From Miscanthus floridulus (Eukaryota > Streptophyta > Magnoliopsida > Poales > Poaceae), in assembly GCF_019320115.1 (NCBI RefSeq), contig NC_089591.1, positions 58,776,078 through 58,840,077 on the forward strand: a stretch of 64,000 nucleotides of DNA, written 5' to 3'. The position numbers and the translations under genes were made by a program. The notes under the pieces are model-generated. The model had not been told where the DNA came from. It did no database searches and saw only the letters and a program-made list of their open reading frames with translations. Position 1 is the stretch's first letter. The number at the start of each line of letters is the position of its first letter. Below, piece by piece: positions 44,420 through 55,870 of this stretch.

Positions 44420-45699
44420 TTAGAATAGGAGTTTCCAAAAGAGAACAAGAACAAGGAACAAGAAAGGCTTGGAGGTGGTACTTTATAACAAGGGAGCATA
44501 AATATTCCTATTCCTGAGTTTGACCTAAACCCTACTGTTGTCTGCTATCCTGTTTTCTATCTTTCTACGAAAGAGTAAGGAGGTCTTATCCATAATCCCA
44601 AATTTGGAAATATGAATAATTCTGGAACGACGTTTCTAGGACGAGGAACGTGGCCATGCTCCACGTTTCTGGCTCTTTACTTATATTGAAAGAAACAAAA
44701 TTTAATCGAAATTTTAAAATTTTTATACTGTTGGCCCTTACTTGAAAAAAGGAAAAAAAACGTTGAGCCAAACTCAGAATTTGTATGGCGAATACACAAA
44801 GTAGGAGCTGTATGGTCGAGAAACAAATAAACCAAAATGCAAATGGCTTGAAACAAGACCACGTTAGAAAGATAAAAAATAAGTAATTACACACTAATTA
44901 AACTGTTGTATTTGCATATGCATTTTCAGTGTATGAATAATATATTCAACCAAATGACCTATTGTCAGAAATATATTTTTTTTCGAAAGATCATTGTCAA
45001 AAAAGAATGGGTATGCAGCTGGATCCACCACCCTTGAGTGGGACACCAAGTATTTCTCTCCGTTATAAGAGGATCCGAGGTAGGACTGAGCAAAGGGCAG
45101 TGGTGGACTGGCGGTGGACGGACGTGCGCCATGCGCCATGCGAGCGCCGGTGCCAACGCGCTGGTGTTGATAGGGAAACCGCCGCACGCGCCCTGGTCGT
45201 GCTGCGAACTACTCGGCTACTCCGGCGGGCGGTGGTTCGGTTCAGATAGCGGAAAGCCAGCAGGTTGCCGTTGTCTAAGTATATCTATCGCTCAATCGGT
45301 CGAATGCTATACGAGTATATAGATATAGACCCGTTGAAAGCTAGCTCGGTCTTACCTTCCCGTTTTTGGAGGAAACAGTGCTCCTGTATATATGCTTACA
45401 TATACTGGTAGACTAGGAAATTCACTTGGACTTTTGGAGCTAGCTAGCAATAGCAATAGCAATAGCTTTTGTTTCTATGAACAAATATGTGTATGTGTAT
45501 AGGTGCAAATATGGAGTGTGAGACGCGTTAGAATCTCAGTGTGTGAAGCAAATACAAAAGTACGCTGACCAGCAACCCGTCCACGACGTACTACGGTTGG
45601 AGGAGTGGAACGTGTCAGTAACACGAAGTACTACTAGTACGTACGTCATTTAGGGATTTGTTTGATTCGTGCTAGGTTTCTTCGACTTGATGCCAAGAG
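44420..45699. other. Intergenic, no gene recognised
   Basis: Only short unsupported ORFs. A small (caatag)n run lies near 45448-45466. No repeat ends recognised. Confidence 0.4.
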
Positions 45700-46260
45700 T
45701 TTCAATCCAAACCAGATTATTGCTAGACTAGATCGATAGCCTTAGCTTCCGTCTACACACAAGTCTAGAAAAGGCAAATGAGCACATCATTTTGGAACCC
45801 GATTCTCTGGAACTGGTGTCGTTATGGAAGAACAGGGTTAATCACCGTGCTGAGGTTACCGCGATTCTCAGGGATGTCGAAGCGGTGGCGGAGTCAGGAT
45901 TCAACATCAGGGTATTCCAAGAACATTTTTTCCTAAAGCAATAAGAATCGAGGACACTGATAGAACTAGATATTTTAGTGTAAGCAATACATATTCATTG
46001 TGGTACAGAAAACATGGGTATTCCAAGGAATACCCCTTGCGCCGCCCCTGTGTCGAAAAGATGCTTGCTTCTAAACCCCCAGCCAAGTTCATACACGTCC
46101 GAAGATTAGCGAACTTCGCCGCACACCTTTGTGCGCAACATGGCGTTCTTTTGTTTACAATCCTTTGTTTGGTCTCTTTCCTCTAGCTTTCTTGCTACAA
46201 TGCTTGCGGTCTGATTGTAACAACTCTATTTGAGTAATGAAGCTATGATTCAAAAAAAAA
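45700..46260 (+). pseudogene. LINE 3' fragment with RNase H-like domain, interrupted by a MITE
   Basis: One frame reads EKANEHIILEPDSLELVSLWKN, RVNHRAEVTAILRDVE up to 45881. After the inserted MITE it continues KMLASKPPAKFIHVRRLANFAAHLCAQHGV to a stop at about 46186. This is the C-terminal half of the plant LINE/RVT_3 RNase H domain, with the ADH-like ending 'RRLANFAAHLCA'. An A-run at 46252-46260 is a probable LINE poly(A) tail. There are no upstream RT sequences, so the copy is 5'-truncated and dead. Confidence 0.72.
45883..46050. mobile_element. 168-bp hAT-type MITE, TSD TGTCGAA[G/A]
   Basis: Ends CGGTGGCGGAG and, in complement, CAGGGGCGGCG, with inner 'gggtattcc...ggaatacccc' inverted repeats. 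Flanks TGTCGAAG (45875-45882) and TGTCGAAA (46051-46058) agree in 7 of 8 bases. Removing the element and one flank restores the RNase H frame ILRDVE-KMLASK, an independent proof of the boundaries. Confidence 0.8.
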
Positions 46261-47385
46261 GTGGAGCCATTTGTTTATTCGACAAGCCAAGATGCTCTTT
46301 CGGATATATAAAAGACGGTTAGCCCGTCACCTTCAACATGCCCGTGTTTTGTGGACAATAAACTCTATGTCGGCAATGTATTGTCAAAGTTTTGAAGCAG
46401 ATAAAAAAGATGCTAAGCTAGTTCTGATATGTCACCACTAGTAACTTCAGTCAATCCGCCTTTAATTATCATATAAAAGAGCACCTGTTAAATCTGTGGC
46501 ACACCGTAATTGTAGTGTCCATCTTATACTGTACTAATAACCAACAGAAGAAGCAAAGTTTGTCTACTACACAACCATGTATTTTGTGTTGTTTCAACAC
46601 ATGATTTTTTTTTGCATCATAGGATTAAGATACAACAGCCTCTACCCTTCTTCTACCTCCAGCCTCCACAGATCACAGATCACACATCATAATTTTTTTT
46701 TCTTATGGAAGGACAAATCACAGATCCGCCGCCGCTGCCGCCACCGCCACTACCATGGCCGCGTGTGGGCGCGGGGAGGCGCATAGGGTGCGGGCGCGGG
46801 TGCGGGCGCCGCGTGGGTGCCGGGGCGAGCTTGCCAGTCGCCGGCGCCGGCGCCGGCGGTCACCGGTGAGAAAGAGAGAGGGAGAGAGATAAAAAAAATC
46901 CATGTGGTTTTTTTGCTAAAACATTTCTGCAAATAAAAACGCGGTATGTTTTGCGCAACGACAGACACCCCCACATCCACATGCGTTAGACTAGGGCTAA
47001 ACGCTTCAAACTCTCCCCGCTTGTCCAGGCGCGGTCGAAACAGTTCCACCCTAACTCGCGCTCGGCCGCTCACTCGTGACAGGCCTCGTCTCACTCATCA
47101 GTCATCACTGATGATGATGATGATGCTATGCAAAAGTGTGCAACGGGCAACTGCCTACTCTACACAAGCCAGCTGAGGACTCGTTCTCGTTCCACGTCCC
47201 GCGAACCTTGCAAGGCTTCAACCGCACTAGTATTTGAATTCACTGTGCACGTTCTGATATCAACCGCACTAGCATTTTAGAGTCCACATCCTTCACCGGA
47301 AGTTGCTCTCCTCGTGGACTCGAGACAAGAGAGCCCAGTCATGCCTGCCGCTGCAGCCTGCGCGCACACGCGGCTCGGGGCGACG
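46261..47385. other. Intergenic and ARF promoter/5' leader
   Basis: No gene seen. A GCC-rich block (46725-46865) and an (atg)n run (47110-47126) are present. 47280-47385 is open in the ARF frame and includes upstream in-frame ATG 47341, so part of it may be coding or leader. Confidence 0.4.
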
Positions 47386-49755
47386 ATGCTCACGTTCGCG
47401 GCGCGGATGCCCACATCGCCGGACCCGGAGGCCGGTCGTGGCGCCGCCGCAGAGCCCAAGGGGCGCGACGTGCACCCGCAGCTGTGGCAGGCGTGCGCGG
47501 GCTCCATGTGCGCCGTGCCGCCCGTCGGCGCCGACATCTACTACTTCCCGCAGGGCCACGCCGAGCACGCCGCCGCCTCCGCCGTGGACCTGCGCGCCGC
47601 GGGCGTGCGCGTCTCGCCGTTCGTGCCCTGCCGCGTCGCCGCCGTCAGGCTCATGGCGGAGCCCCACACCGACGACATCTACGCTAGGATACGCCTCGTC
47701 CCACTCCGCCCCTGGGAGCCGGTAGCGGACGTGGGCGACGCCCTGACGGGGCGCGACGGGAGCAGCAGGGGCGGCGCCGGGGACGGCGACGGCCAGCAGC
47801 CGCCGCCGCTGCAGCCCAGGCCGCTGTCTTTCGCCAAGACGCTGACGCCGTCCGACGCCAACAACGGCGGCGGCTTCTCCGTGCCGCGGTTCTGCGCGCT
47901 CTCCATCTTCCCGCAGCTGGACTACAGCTTCGACCCGCCCGTGCAGTTCGTCTCCGCCAGGGACGTGCACGGCGTCGAGTGGACGTTCCGCCACATCTAC
48001 CGCGGCACCCCGCGCCGCCACCTGCTCACCACCGGCTGGAGCAACTTCGTCGGCAACAAGAACCTCCGGCCCGGCGACTCCGTCGTCTTCGTCCGCGAGG
48101 AGGACGGCAAGCTCCACATCGGCCTGCGGCGCGCCACGCGTGTGTTCTGCGGCAGCGGCAATGCGGGCAGCCCGGGCGCCGCCGCCGCCGCGGGTCCATC
48201 GGGCGGCAAGGTCCCAGCGGAGGACGTGGTCGCGGCGGCGAGGCTGGCCGCCGCCGGGCAGCCGTTCGAGGTGGTGCACTACCCGCGTGCGAGCGCGCCG
48301 GAGTTCGTCGTGCGTGCGGCCGCCGTCAAGGAGTCCATGCAGGCCCCCTGGTGCCGCGGCCTGCGCTTCAAGATGGCGTTCGAGACGGAGGACCTGTCGC
48401 GGATCAGCTGGTTCATGGGCACCGTCGCCGGTGTCGAGCCGGCCGATCCCGCACGGTGGCCGCAGTCGCCCTGGCGACTCCTTCAGGTACGTAAATAAAA
48501 AAAGAACGCGCACGCCATCACTCCCACCATGTTCGTTCTTCCTCTGAAGCGTCGGTAAATCGTGGCGGTTGCTTCTCCAATTCGTAGGTGACCTGGGACG
48601 AGCCTGAGCTCCTGCGGAACGTGAACCGCGTGTGCCCGTGGCGGGTCGAGCTGGTGTCGAGCATGCCCAGCGTGCCGCGCTTCTCGCCGCCGCCGCGCAA
48701 GAAGCCGCGCACCCCGCCGTACACGGAGACTCTCTCGGAGCGTCAGCAACTTTTCGACCCCGCCTTCCCGTTCCCGCCCACACACCCACTCCAACTGGCA
48801 CCACCCCTCCCTGCCCCAAACCACGACCGGAACAGCCACGATCTCGTCCCCTCCTTCCCGGTCATCCCGGACAGCATCGCTGCTGCTGCTGCAGGCATCC
48901 AGGGAGCCAGGCATCCGCAATTCGCTCCATTCTTTCCGGATCTCCACCTCAGCGACCTGCAGCAGAGCCTGCTGTTCTGTGGCATCCGCCCCGCCGATCA
49001 CCAAGCCCCTCCCGCGCCAAGGATCGCCACCGACTTGAAGATCGGCAGCCCAACGCCCCGCTCTCCATCACTCAAGAAAGGCGACGACGTCAAGCCACCG
49101 GGGATAATGCTCTTCGGACGGGAGATACGGACCGTGGAGCAGATGAAAAGCAGCAACGGCTCTGGTGTCCCGATCTCGCCGCGAGCCACCACCAGCGGCT
49201 CGTCCAAGCCCGACTGCGACGACGAGAAAGCGTCCAACACGTCTGATCGCTCTCGCTCCGACGTCTCCCATGGAAGTCCCGCCAAGAAGAATTCGCCATC
49301 CTCCTGGAGATTGAGGTGGTCTGGAGACAGTTCACCGTCTGAATTTGCGCTGGAGCCCGGGCAGTGCAAGGTGTTTGTGGAGTCGGACACCCTCGGCAGG
49401 AACCTTGACCTCTCGGCGCTGGGCTCATTCGAGGAGCTCTGCGCGCGCCTGTCCAGGATGTTCGGCATCAACAACGCTGATCTGAGGAGCCACATGGTCT
49501 ACCGCACCATCGCCGGCGAGGTGAAGCACGTCGGCGACGAGCCTTTCAGGTGAGCACATCAGCGACTTCATTGCATTTCCTTTTTTTCTATACGAATCCA
49601 AACCGTGTTGCCACTCCTTTCGATGCCTATAAACTGAAAAAGGTTCCCGTTTTCTCACTTTTCTCCACTTGTTTGTTTGCAGCGCGTTTGTGAAGTCAGC
49701 GCGGAGGATCACCATACTGAGCGACGCTGGCAGCGACAACACTGGCAACCGATGA
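47386..49755 (+). CDS. ARF22: Auxin response factor, ARF10/16/17 clade (miR160 target)
   Basis: A nuclear transcription factor that binds TGTCTC-type auxin elements; this clade mostly represses. Exons 47386-48486, 48588-49549 and 49683-49755 join in phase to 711 residues. The order is an N-terminal dimerisation part (HPQLWQACAGSMCAVPPVGADIYYFPQGHAEH, about 30-62), a B3 DNA-binding domain (about 149-253, FAKTLTPSDANNGGGFSVPR...RRHLLTTGWSNFV), an ARF ancillary domain (about 285-370, GQPFEVVHYPRASAPEFVV...RISWFMGTV), a Ser/Pro-rich middle region, and a C-terminal PB1 interaction domain (about 617-705, QCKVFVESDTLGRNLDL...GDEPF). I chose ATG 47386 because related proteins begin MITF/MLTF; ATG 47341 would add 15 residues. 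The name ARF22 rests on remembered rice gene order and is tentative; ARF18 or ARF8-like is possible. Confidence 0.93.
48893..48913 (+). promoter_or_regulatory. miR160 target site in the ARF coding sequence
   Basis: The 21-nt stretch containing catccagggagccaggca pairs with miR160 throughout its 5' part, with two mismatches in the miRNA 3' half. It encodes GIQGARH, the peptide conserved in ARF10/16/17 relatives. It implies post-transcriptional cleavage of this mRNA. Confidence 0.88.
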
Positions 49756-52549
49756 ACGACCAATCGGGATCGGCTGCAATAACTTACTGTAGGGCGCTAT
49801 ACTCGTAGGATGCAATAAGCCGGATGCACAGCTGAGGTTGCTGCCGCATGCATTCGGTATCCTTGTTAGATCAGTCCTAGAGAGTTTACAGCTTAGAGTC
49901 AGGAAACTAAGCTGATGCGGTTATTCAGTTCAGCTAGGTTGTACTCCAGTATTTTTCTTGTAATTTTAGGACTCCTTTGGATTGCTGGATTTTTTCTCCT
50001 TCTATTTTCTACGTTTTTTTTCAGCAACCGATTCCTATGAGATTTCTATGAAACTGATAATGCAGACAAGATATAATCTTGATCCTGAACCGAAACTCTC
50101 CGTTCCCCCTTTTGGATTTGTTCAATGATCAAACTTGAAACCTTGTGATGGTTCAGAAAACCGACTGCTAAGCATCCCGACCGGTGGAGCAGCGGTGCCA
50201 GAGCCCCGGAGAGACAGGAGCAGCTGAATCGATTGAGAATGCCAGGAAGTTCTGACGAAGTTCTGTTGCGTATCCCTGCTGCAGTGCTGCTGCCTCTGAT
50301 GACGCCCTTCAGTCCAACCGGCGCCCTGTCGTTTGCCTGCCGCGGCAAAATAATTGCGCTGCTTGCCCGTTTCGCCCAGGATATTGCTTTGCTGCACGAA
50401 GAAATGGACATCCCAGCTAACGCGATCAGAGCAAACAGTGCCCGCAGTAGTATAGCGCCGCTTCCATTGACATCCTTTCATCATTGTGTTGTTCGTCTCT
50501 GAATAATAAGCTCTTGGAATTTCCACCGCTGACTAATCAATTCATTGACAGAAACCGCCGGTACTAACAGAGGAACAGAAGTGTTGGTGTTCAGAGTTAA
50601 CCACGTAATTTGTGCCGAACTTTGGTCGTACTTGGCGACTGAAGGTCGTCATCTTCCGCGACAGACAGAGGTACTGATTGATGAACAAAGGTTCGTCAAC
50701 GACGACGGTGCAGATCGCACCACCACGCAGGAGACGAGACCCTGGACCAGCTACCACCAGGAGGGAGACAAAGATGGCTCCGTCACTAGGCCGGTCCCCC
50801 GGCTTGCCTTGCTTGTTCGGTAGGTGTTCTTGACCGCGTCGCTGTCGCCGATGGCAACACGGGCGGGGGAGAAAGGCGCGGGCGCACGGCAAGGCAGAGC
50901 GATGCTTAGCGGCCAAGTAACAGACTAACAGGCGTCGTCCCGTCGTCACCGGCCGTCTCACCGCTGCTGATAGAATGCTCCACCGCGAGACGACAGGCGC
51001 GTGTCGTCAGACAGGGAAGGGCTTGCCGTCCTGCCTGCGTTTCGCTTTCACACATGATGCCAACGGCGACGGGTCTGGTCGGTCAGGGGTCAGAGGATGC
51101 AGAGGCAGGCGACAGGGATTAGCAGCAGGATCATTAGGAGCAGAATGGGTGTGTCTGTCTATTATAGTCCATAATATATGTACTAGTTCAGCAGACCTGG
51201 CGACACCACCGCCTGTTGTCTAATCAGGAGGGTTTAGCTCTTGCCGCCGTGACATAATGGCAGGTCAAGGGATCGGCACATGTCTATGACTTTGGATGCA
51301 AGTCGCCACGGCTCGTGGCGCAAGTGTCGGGCCTGGCTAGCAGCTTAAATGCTTCCCTTGTCGGGATTGCAAAACTGGTAGTACATCCGTCAAAGTGTAC
51401 GGAGGGCTAGCAGCATTAGCGTAGCAGGCGATGGGATTAACTGGCTGATTTGAATTTGATAGTTGATGAGACAGCCTATGAGGACCAGCAGCGGGAGCAG
51501 GTGCGCGATCACAGGCACAGTGGTGGCGTGACCTGAATCAAAGAGAGCATCATTAGAAATCCGGTGAGACCTCACCTTCTCAAGTACTGTTGATGAGTCG
51601 CCGTCACGCGCTGCCATCGGTCAGTCTATTCAGGCGACACCGTCGGTCTGCCGGTGCGTGCTTGCAACCATCGCTGTCGCTGTTGTCTGCTAGTAGCTCT
51701 TGCTTTGCCTTCAAAGAACTGGTTCATTCTCGGACACGGAGAACGACGGCCCGTGACCATCGTGACAACCTGCACTGCCCACTCGCCTCTGCTCTGATCG
51801 ATCTACAAGTACAGCAAGGGACCGTCCGGAAGGCCGGAACAAAGAAAAGCGGCGGCGTCGGTGCGCTGCACGCCGTCGCCGGAGCGCCAGCGCCGGCACG
51901 TGCCGAGGCGCGAGCCAAGCGACAGCAGACGGACAGCGCACACCGCACAAAGGCGACAGGCGAGACAAAGCACTGCTCGGTCAGTAGGGTCAACAAGTCA
52001 ACGACCGAGACGACCTCGCCGCGGCACACTGCACCATGTCGGAGGCGGAGGCTGGCTGGGGAGACGAACTCTGCTTCCGACGAGCAGTAATCAATTACCC
52101 GCTGATGATCCAACCGTGAACGGGCCTGCTTGCTGTGCCTTTGTTTAGGCACAGAGATGAAGCAAAGCGAGTACTGATCGTTAACGATGTTGCGGCAGAC
52201 GGGTCGCATGAGAGTTGGAGACGATGACCAAGACGAATGCTTGCTACCTGACTAGACGGAAGATGACCTACAATGGACAACATATAATAAGTAATCCGTG
52301 AAACACTTACCAAAAATCTTATCCGTACTACGTTGGATCACAAGGATGAGTTTATATATATATATATATAGCTTGCCCGTGCGTTGCTATGGGATAACTA
52401 ACAATTTATACCAAAAACACACGGATCGCACGATAAGATAACAATACTGTTAAATTAAATACCAACGTTAAAGTGACATTTAATCCAAAAAGCAAAGTTT
52501 ATGAATTTAACACAGTCACGGAGTGCGCGACGTCGCAGGCACACCAACT
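49756..52549. other. ARF 3' flank and intergenic DNA
   Basis: The ARF 3' UTR probably covers the first 200-300 bp. The remaining 2.4 kb has overlapping ORFs on both strands with no domain I recognise and no delimited repeat. A (TA)n run at about 52354-52369 is followed by 'gcttgcccgtgcgttgctat', a phrase common in grass repeats; the element type is undecided. Confidence 0.4.
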
Positions 52550-53772
52550 CTAGAGCTTCCAGAGATTGGGTCGAATCCAACCTAGAGCCTCGGAACCCTG
52601 CATCTTTTTCTGGATGGGCTTCACTTCGGATGCACCGGTAGCAATATCAACGATCTCCAGTCGATGGACCAAGTCGTATGGATCCCCATACAATGGCTCA
52701 GACATATAGATTTGTTCTCCTTGTACTTGGATACACTTGTTCCACTGAAACTTTCATTGAAATGTTTAGACACGAACAATGTCTGATCACCGAGGTCCCT
52801 CACTCTGGACCACTCCGGCGTACGGTCGTGGAGGTTGTACATATAGATCACGCTGCTATAGGTGAAGCTCTTGTGTCTCGTGGAACGTGCTCACCATGGC
52901 ACCCATAATGTGCAGCTCACCGTTTGATTCCAGGTAGCTGCGGTGGCAGAGCCCTGCAGGTGGCGACAGCGATGGCAGCAGCGTCGCGGTTGGAGTAGCG
53001 CCGGCGGCGTTGCTGCTGCAGACGAAGATTTCTACAGTGTAGTCAATCGCCAATAACTTGTCTTGGCAGTGGACGATGGACCCCACGGAGAACTCCAGTT
53101 TGGTGTCGAGCAGCGTCCATGCGCTATCGACTCCAACCCGGCAGAACGCGACCTCTGTGGAGCACCCAAGCATGGCCATGGCCACGCACTCGCGGCCGGC
53201 GGCGTCAGGCGGCGCCGAGAGCGCGATCTCACGGAAGAACACGCCCCTCATGTCTTCTAGCTTGATGGCTTTGCCTACGACATCCGCATCCCCGTAGCCG
53301 TTGGTGGGATGGAGGACCCACCGACCGTGGACCCTAGACACGCGTTCCGATGAGGACGCCGCCGCGACGTGTTCGCCTGCTGGCGGGAGCTCAACGTGGG
53401 GGCACGGGCACCGGTGAATGGATTCAGCAGCGTCACGGACGCCGCCTCATCCATGAGCGCCAGCCACCCACATGAGGAGCCGCACGCCACCTTGCCGCGC
53501 ACGTCGGGCAGCGTCTTGGACAAGACCTTCTTCTCCAGGACGCAGTAGAAGCCGACGCGGTCCGAGTCGGGGTCGAACGGGAGCAGCAGGAGCGGCCCGA
53601 AGGTCGCGAACGGGACGGCGACGCGCCATGGGGAGCAAGCGGATCGGAAGGACGCCGCGTCGTGGCCTGATGCGAGACGCTGCCCGATGGACTCGAGGAG
53701 ATCCTCTGGCAAGCCGGATCTCCAGTTAGGGAGAGATAGGGACCTTCTCTTGGGATTGGGAGGCTGAGCCAT
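52550..53772 (-). pseudogene. F-box protein with DUF295 domain, three frameshifts
   Basis: Read on the minus strand from the ATG at 53770-53772: MAQPPNPKRRSLSLPNW, then an F-box (SGLPEDLLESIGQRLASGHDAASFRSACSPWR, about 19-50), then a DUF295-type body. The frame shifts at the C-run 53398-53402 (after LLNPFTGARA; the following HVELPPAGEHVAAASS is in another frame). It shifts again near 52865-52895 (before SFTYSSVIYMYNLHDRTPEW) and near 52700 (before SEPLYGDPYDLVHRLEIVD). It ends GWIRPNLWKL at 52550. Read across frames the whole family architecture is present, so the gene was full length until recently. F-box/DUF295 genes are a large, fast-evolving grass family of presumed SCF adaptors. Three shifts point to a pseudogene rather than to sequencing error. 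Confidence 0.8.
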
Positions 53773-54216
53773 GGAAGACGGATGACATCAACTATGGTTC
53801 ACGCAAGAAACAGCAAGCGAGGACGATGAAACACGTGAGCGTGAAACCAAATGAAAGGAGAAAAAAACTGTCCCTTTTGCAAATACAAAGAGGAGAAGTA
53901 ATTAAATATAGGTAGATTTGACAAGGTTCTCATAAATACAAAGAGGTTCCTTTTGTCTTAATTCTCTTTCCTTCTGCTTGTTGTCATGTATGCTGGTGCA
54001 TGCAAACATGCAATGTATATATGGATAGCACAATAATTTTTTACTTCCTATTTTACCGTGATTCCTCTATCACATGACAGGCAATATTCAATCGAGGAGA
54101 ATGGCACGATCAATCAGTAATTAAGATGTCGTGTGATCGCAAGCGTGGGCAGACGGACGAACCAAAACAAATATCGCACCAAAAAATGTCCACACTTTGT
54201 TCTTTTTAGTTGTAGG

Positions 54217-54274
<58 letters not shown>

Positions 54275-54614
54275 TATAATAGTTCCTCATAGTGTAGATC
54301 TTTTTCAAAAGAGGTTGTTCCAGATTATATAGAGAAAAACACATTCTCTACATTAACTAGCTGTCTAGGACCTAGCCCATATACTAGCAGGGCGATGCTC
54401 GTGTGGCCGTGTTATTGATGCGCCGGTGACGACAGCGGCAGGCCGAATGTCTCGCCGCGTCGTGGGCATCGCCTGCAATTTCGGACCGACAGCGTTGAAC
54501 CCACGGCCAGCGGTCCGTGTTCAGTGACGAGTAGCGCTGCTAGTGCTACCAGAACCGGGCGACACACCTAGCGTAGCGTCTAGCTAGTCAAACCTTTATA
54601 TAACACTGTTCTAT
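53773..54614. other. Intergenic with (ACAT)n/(AT)n microsatellite
   Basis: A compound microsatellite, (acat)n then (at)n, runs from about 54218 to 54274. The rest has no gene or delimited element. Confidence 0.5.
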
Positions 54615-54741
54615 GGCTCTGTTCGGCAGAACTTACTGCAGGTGCAACTAATTTGTAGAGCTAATTTGTTGTAAGAGAAAAATACTATTTTATGACTGAA
54701 AAAATAGAGCTGATTCTGGCTTATAAGCTAGGCGAACAGAT
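54615..54741. mobile_element. hAT-type MITE (ctctgttcggc ends)
   Basis: Imperfect inverted ends ggctctgttcggc...ggcgaacagat and the family phrase 'tgtaagagaaaaatactat' identify another copy of the common MITE. TSD not seen. Confidence 0.55.
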
Positions 54742-55291
54742 GTGGAGCAGTAGTTCTATTCCGGTAGCAGGCCCATTTGTGTTCCGAGTTACAGATGAGC
54801 ACGCTGCGAGTTCGAAATGATTTCTCACATTAGTAGCTAGCCAGTTGCTAGGAGTAGGACACGGCCTTGTCTCCATCAAAGCTTCGGTTCGATGACGCGC
54901 ACTAGTGTTGTACTGTACTGTGCCCTATTGGGCTACCATCCAAGGCAACTTTGTCCGGCGACTCACGTGCGCGTGCATGACAGCAGTGAAGCGGAGCGGA
55001 ACACATGATGACACGGCAAGCTAAGGCCATTTTTGGTGAGCCTCGATGGGGCTTTGCCTTGTGCTCTGAAGAAGCCAAGCCAATGAAGCCCTCTAAAGGT
55101 AACTTCACCAGCTTTTTCAGCTGGCTGGCTAGTTGATTTTTAAGGGAGAGAGGAGAATAGTTTTATGCAACAATACACCTGCTGATCTGCAATGTCCAGA
55201 CAAAGAAGATGAAGCCGACCACAACTGTACCAAAGAGGACCTAAAAGTAATCCTAACCCAGAAACTAAGCAACAACATAAAACTACGGGAG
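54742..55291. other. Intergenic, no gene recognised
   Basis: Short ORFs on both strands without domains. It ends with the left copy of the target duplication of the retroposed fragment that follows. Confidence 0.4.
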
Positions 55292-55416
55292 GCTAGCCGG
55301 TGTTCGCAAGGGAGGGCGAAAGCTTTGTTGAAAATTTCGTTGCCCAACCCTTTGTACTCAAACTGATTTTCTCTCTTATTGATACAAAAACGCGCAAATG
55401 ATTGAGAAAAAAAAAT
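55292..55416 (+). mobile_element. 125-bp severely 5'-truncated LINE copy with poly(A), TSD of 15 bp
   Basis: Identical 15-mers ATAAAACTACGGGAG lie at 55277-55291 and 55417-55431. The 125 bp between them resemble the very 3' end of grass L1 LINEs (cccaaccctttgtactc...cttattgatacaaaaacgcgcaa) and finish in an A-run at about 55407-55415. This is a textbook dead-on-arrival LINE insertion. Confidence 0.82.
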
Positions 55417-55499
55417 ATAAAACTACGGGAGAGATTTGCTACATATATTTTCTAGAAGAAACAACAACATAAAGAAAAAGCCATTAATTTCTTCGAACA

Positions 55500-55870
55500 A
55501 ACGGCAAGAAGTTTGCAACAAGTTTTATTACACGAGAGAAAAGGGAAAAAAACTGAACAAACGAGTGCTCATCCGGGCTGAACCCCCTTAAACAGGACAA
55601 GTACTGAGAAGATGAAACTACTGAATGAACTACTAAAAATAACCCAAGCAAAACTTGAAAGAGCCAAGCTGCCCAAAACCAACACCATCAAAAGACCATA
55701 ACCACAACTTCGAACACCAGACGGAACTAGTTTACAGGTGAAGGAGCAGAAATCAAATCTAGCGAAAATTGCTGGATGTTTTTCTTGATCAAAGAGGCAA
55801 CTTCCCGTGGGTACTAGGCTTTGTACTGGAAAGTCCCCCTGTTGCATTCTTTCCAAATGTTCTACTAGAA
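55500..55870 (-). pseudogene. LINE 3' end fragment
   Basis: Minus-strand translation reads NIWKECNRGTFQYKA*YPREVASLIKKNIQQF, the C-terminal tail of plant LINE ORF2 (compare NIWKERNRR and PKEVA in the LOG-intron LINE), followed by a T/C-rich 3' UTR with aataaaac. The rest of the ORF is absent and a stop interrupts the piece. Confidence 0.68.

Noticed and set aside
47293..48819. A 508-codon open frame on the minus strand over the ARF gene
   Set aside because: It is antisense to a GC-rich (GC3-biased) coding exon. Its composition is Arg/Ala/Gly-rich with no domain, while the plus strand gives B3 and ARF domains.
50542..52209. Possible gene between ARF and the F-box pseudogene
   Set aside because: Several 130-165 codon ORFs on both strands lack any familiar motif and no convincing exon set could be assembled.
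52354..52400. Helitron end suggested by 'gcttgcccgtgcgttgctat' after a TA run
   Set aside because: No CTRR end with hairpin or TC start could be fixed; kept only as an unclassified repeat phrase.
54200..54275. Regular short repeats that could suggest a CRISPR-like array
   Set aside because: They are a simple (acat)n/(at)n microsatellite in a plant genome without spacers.
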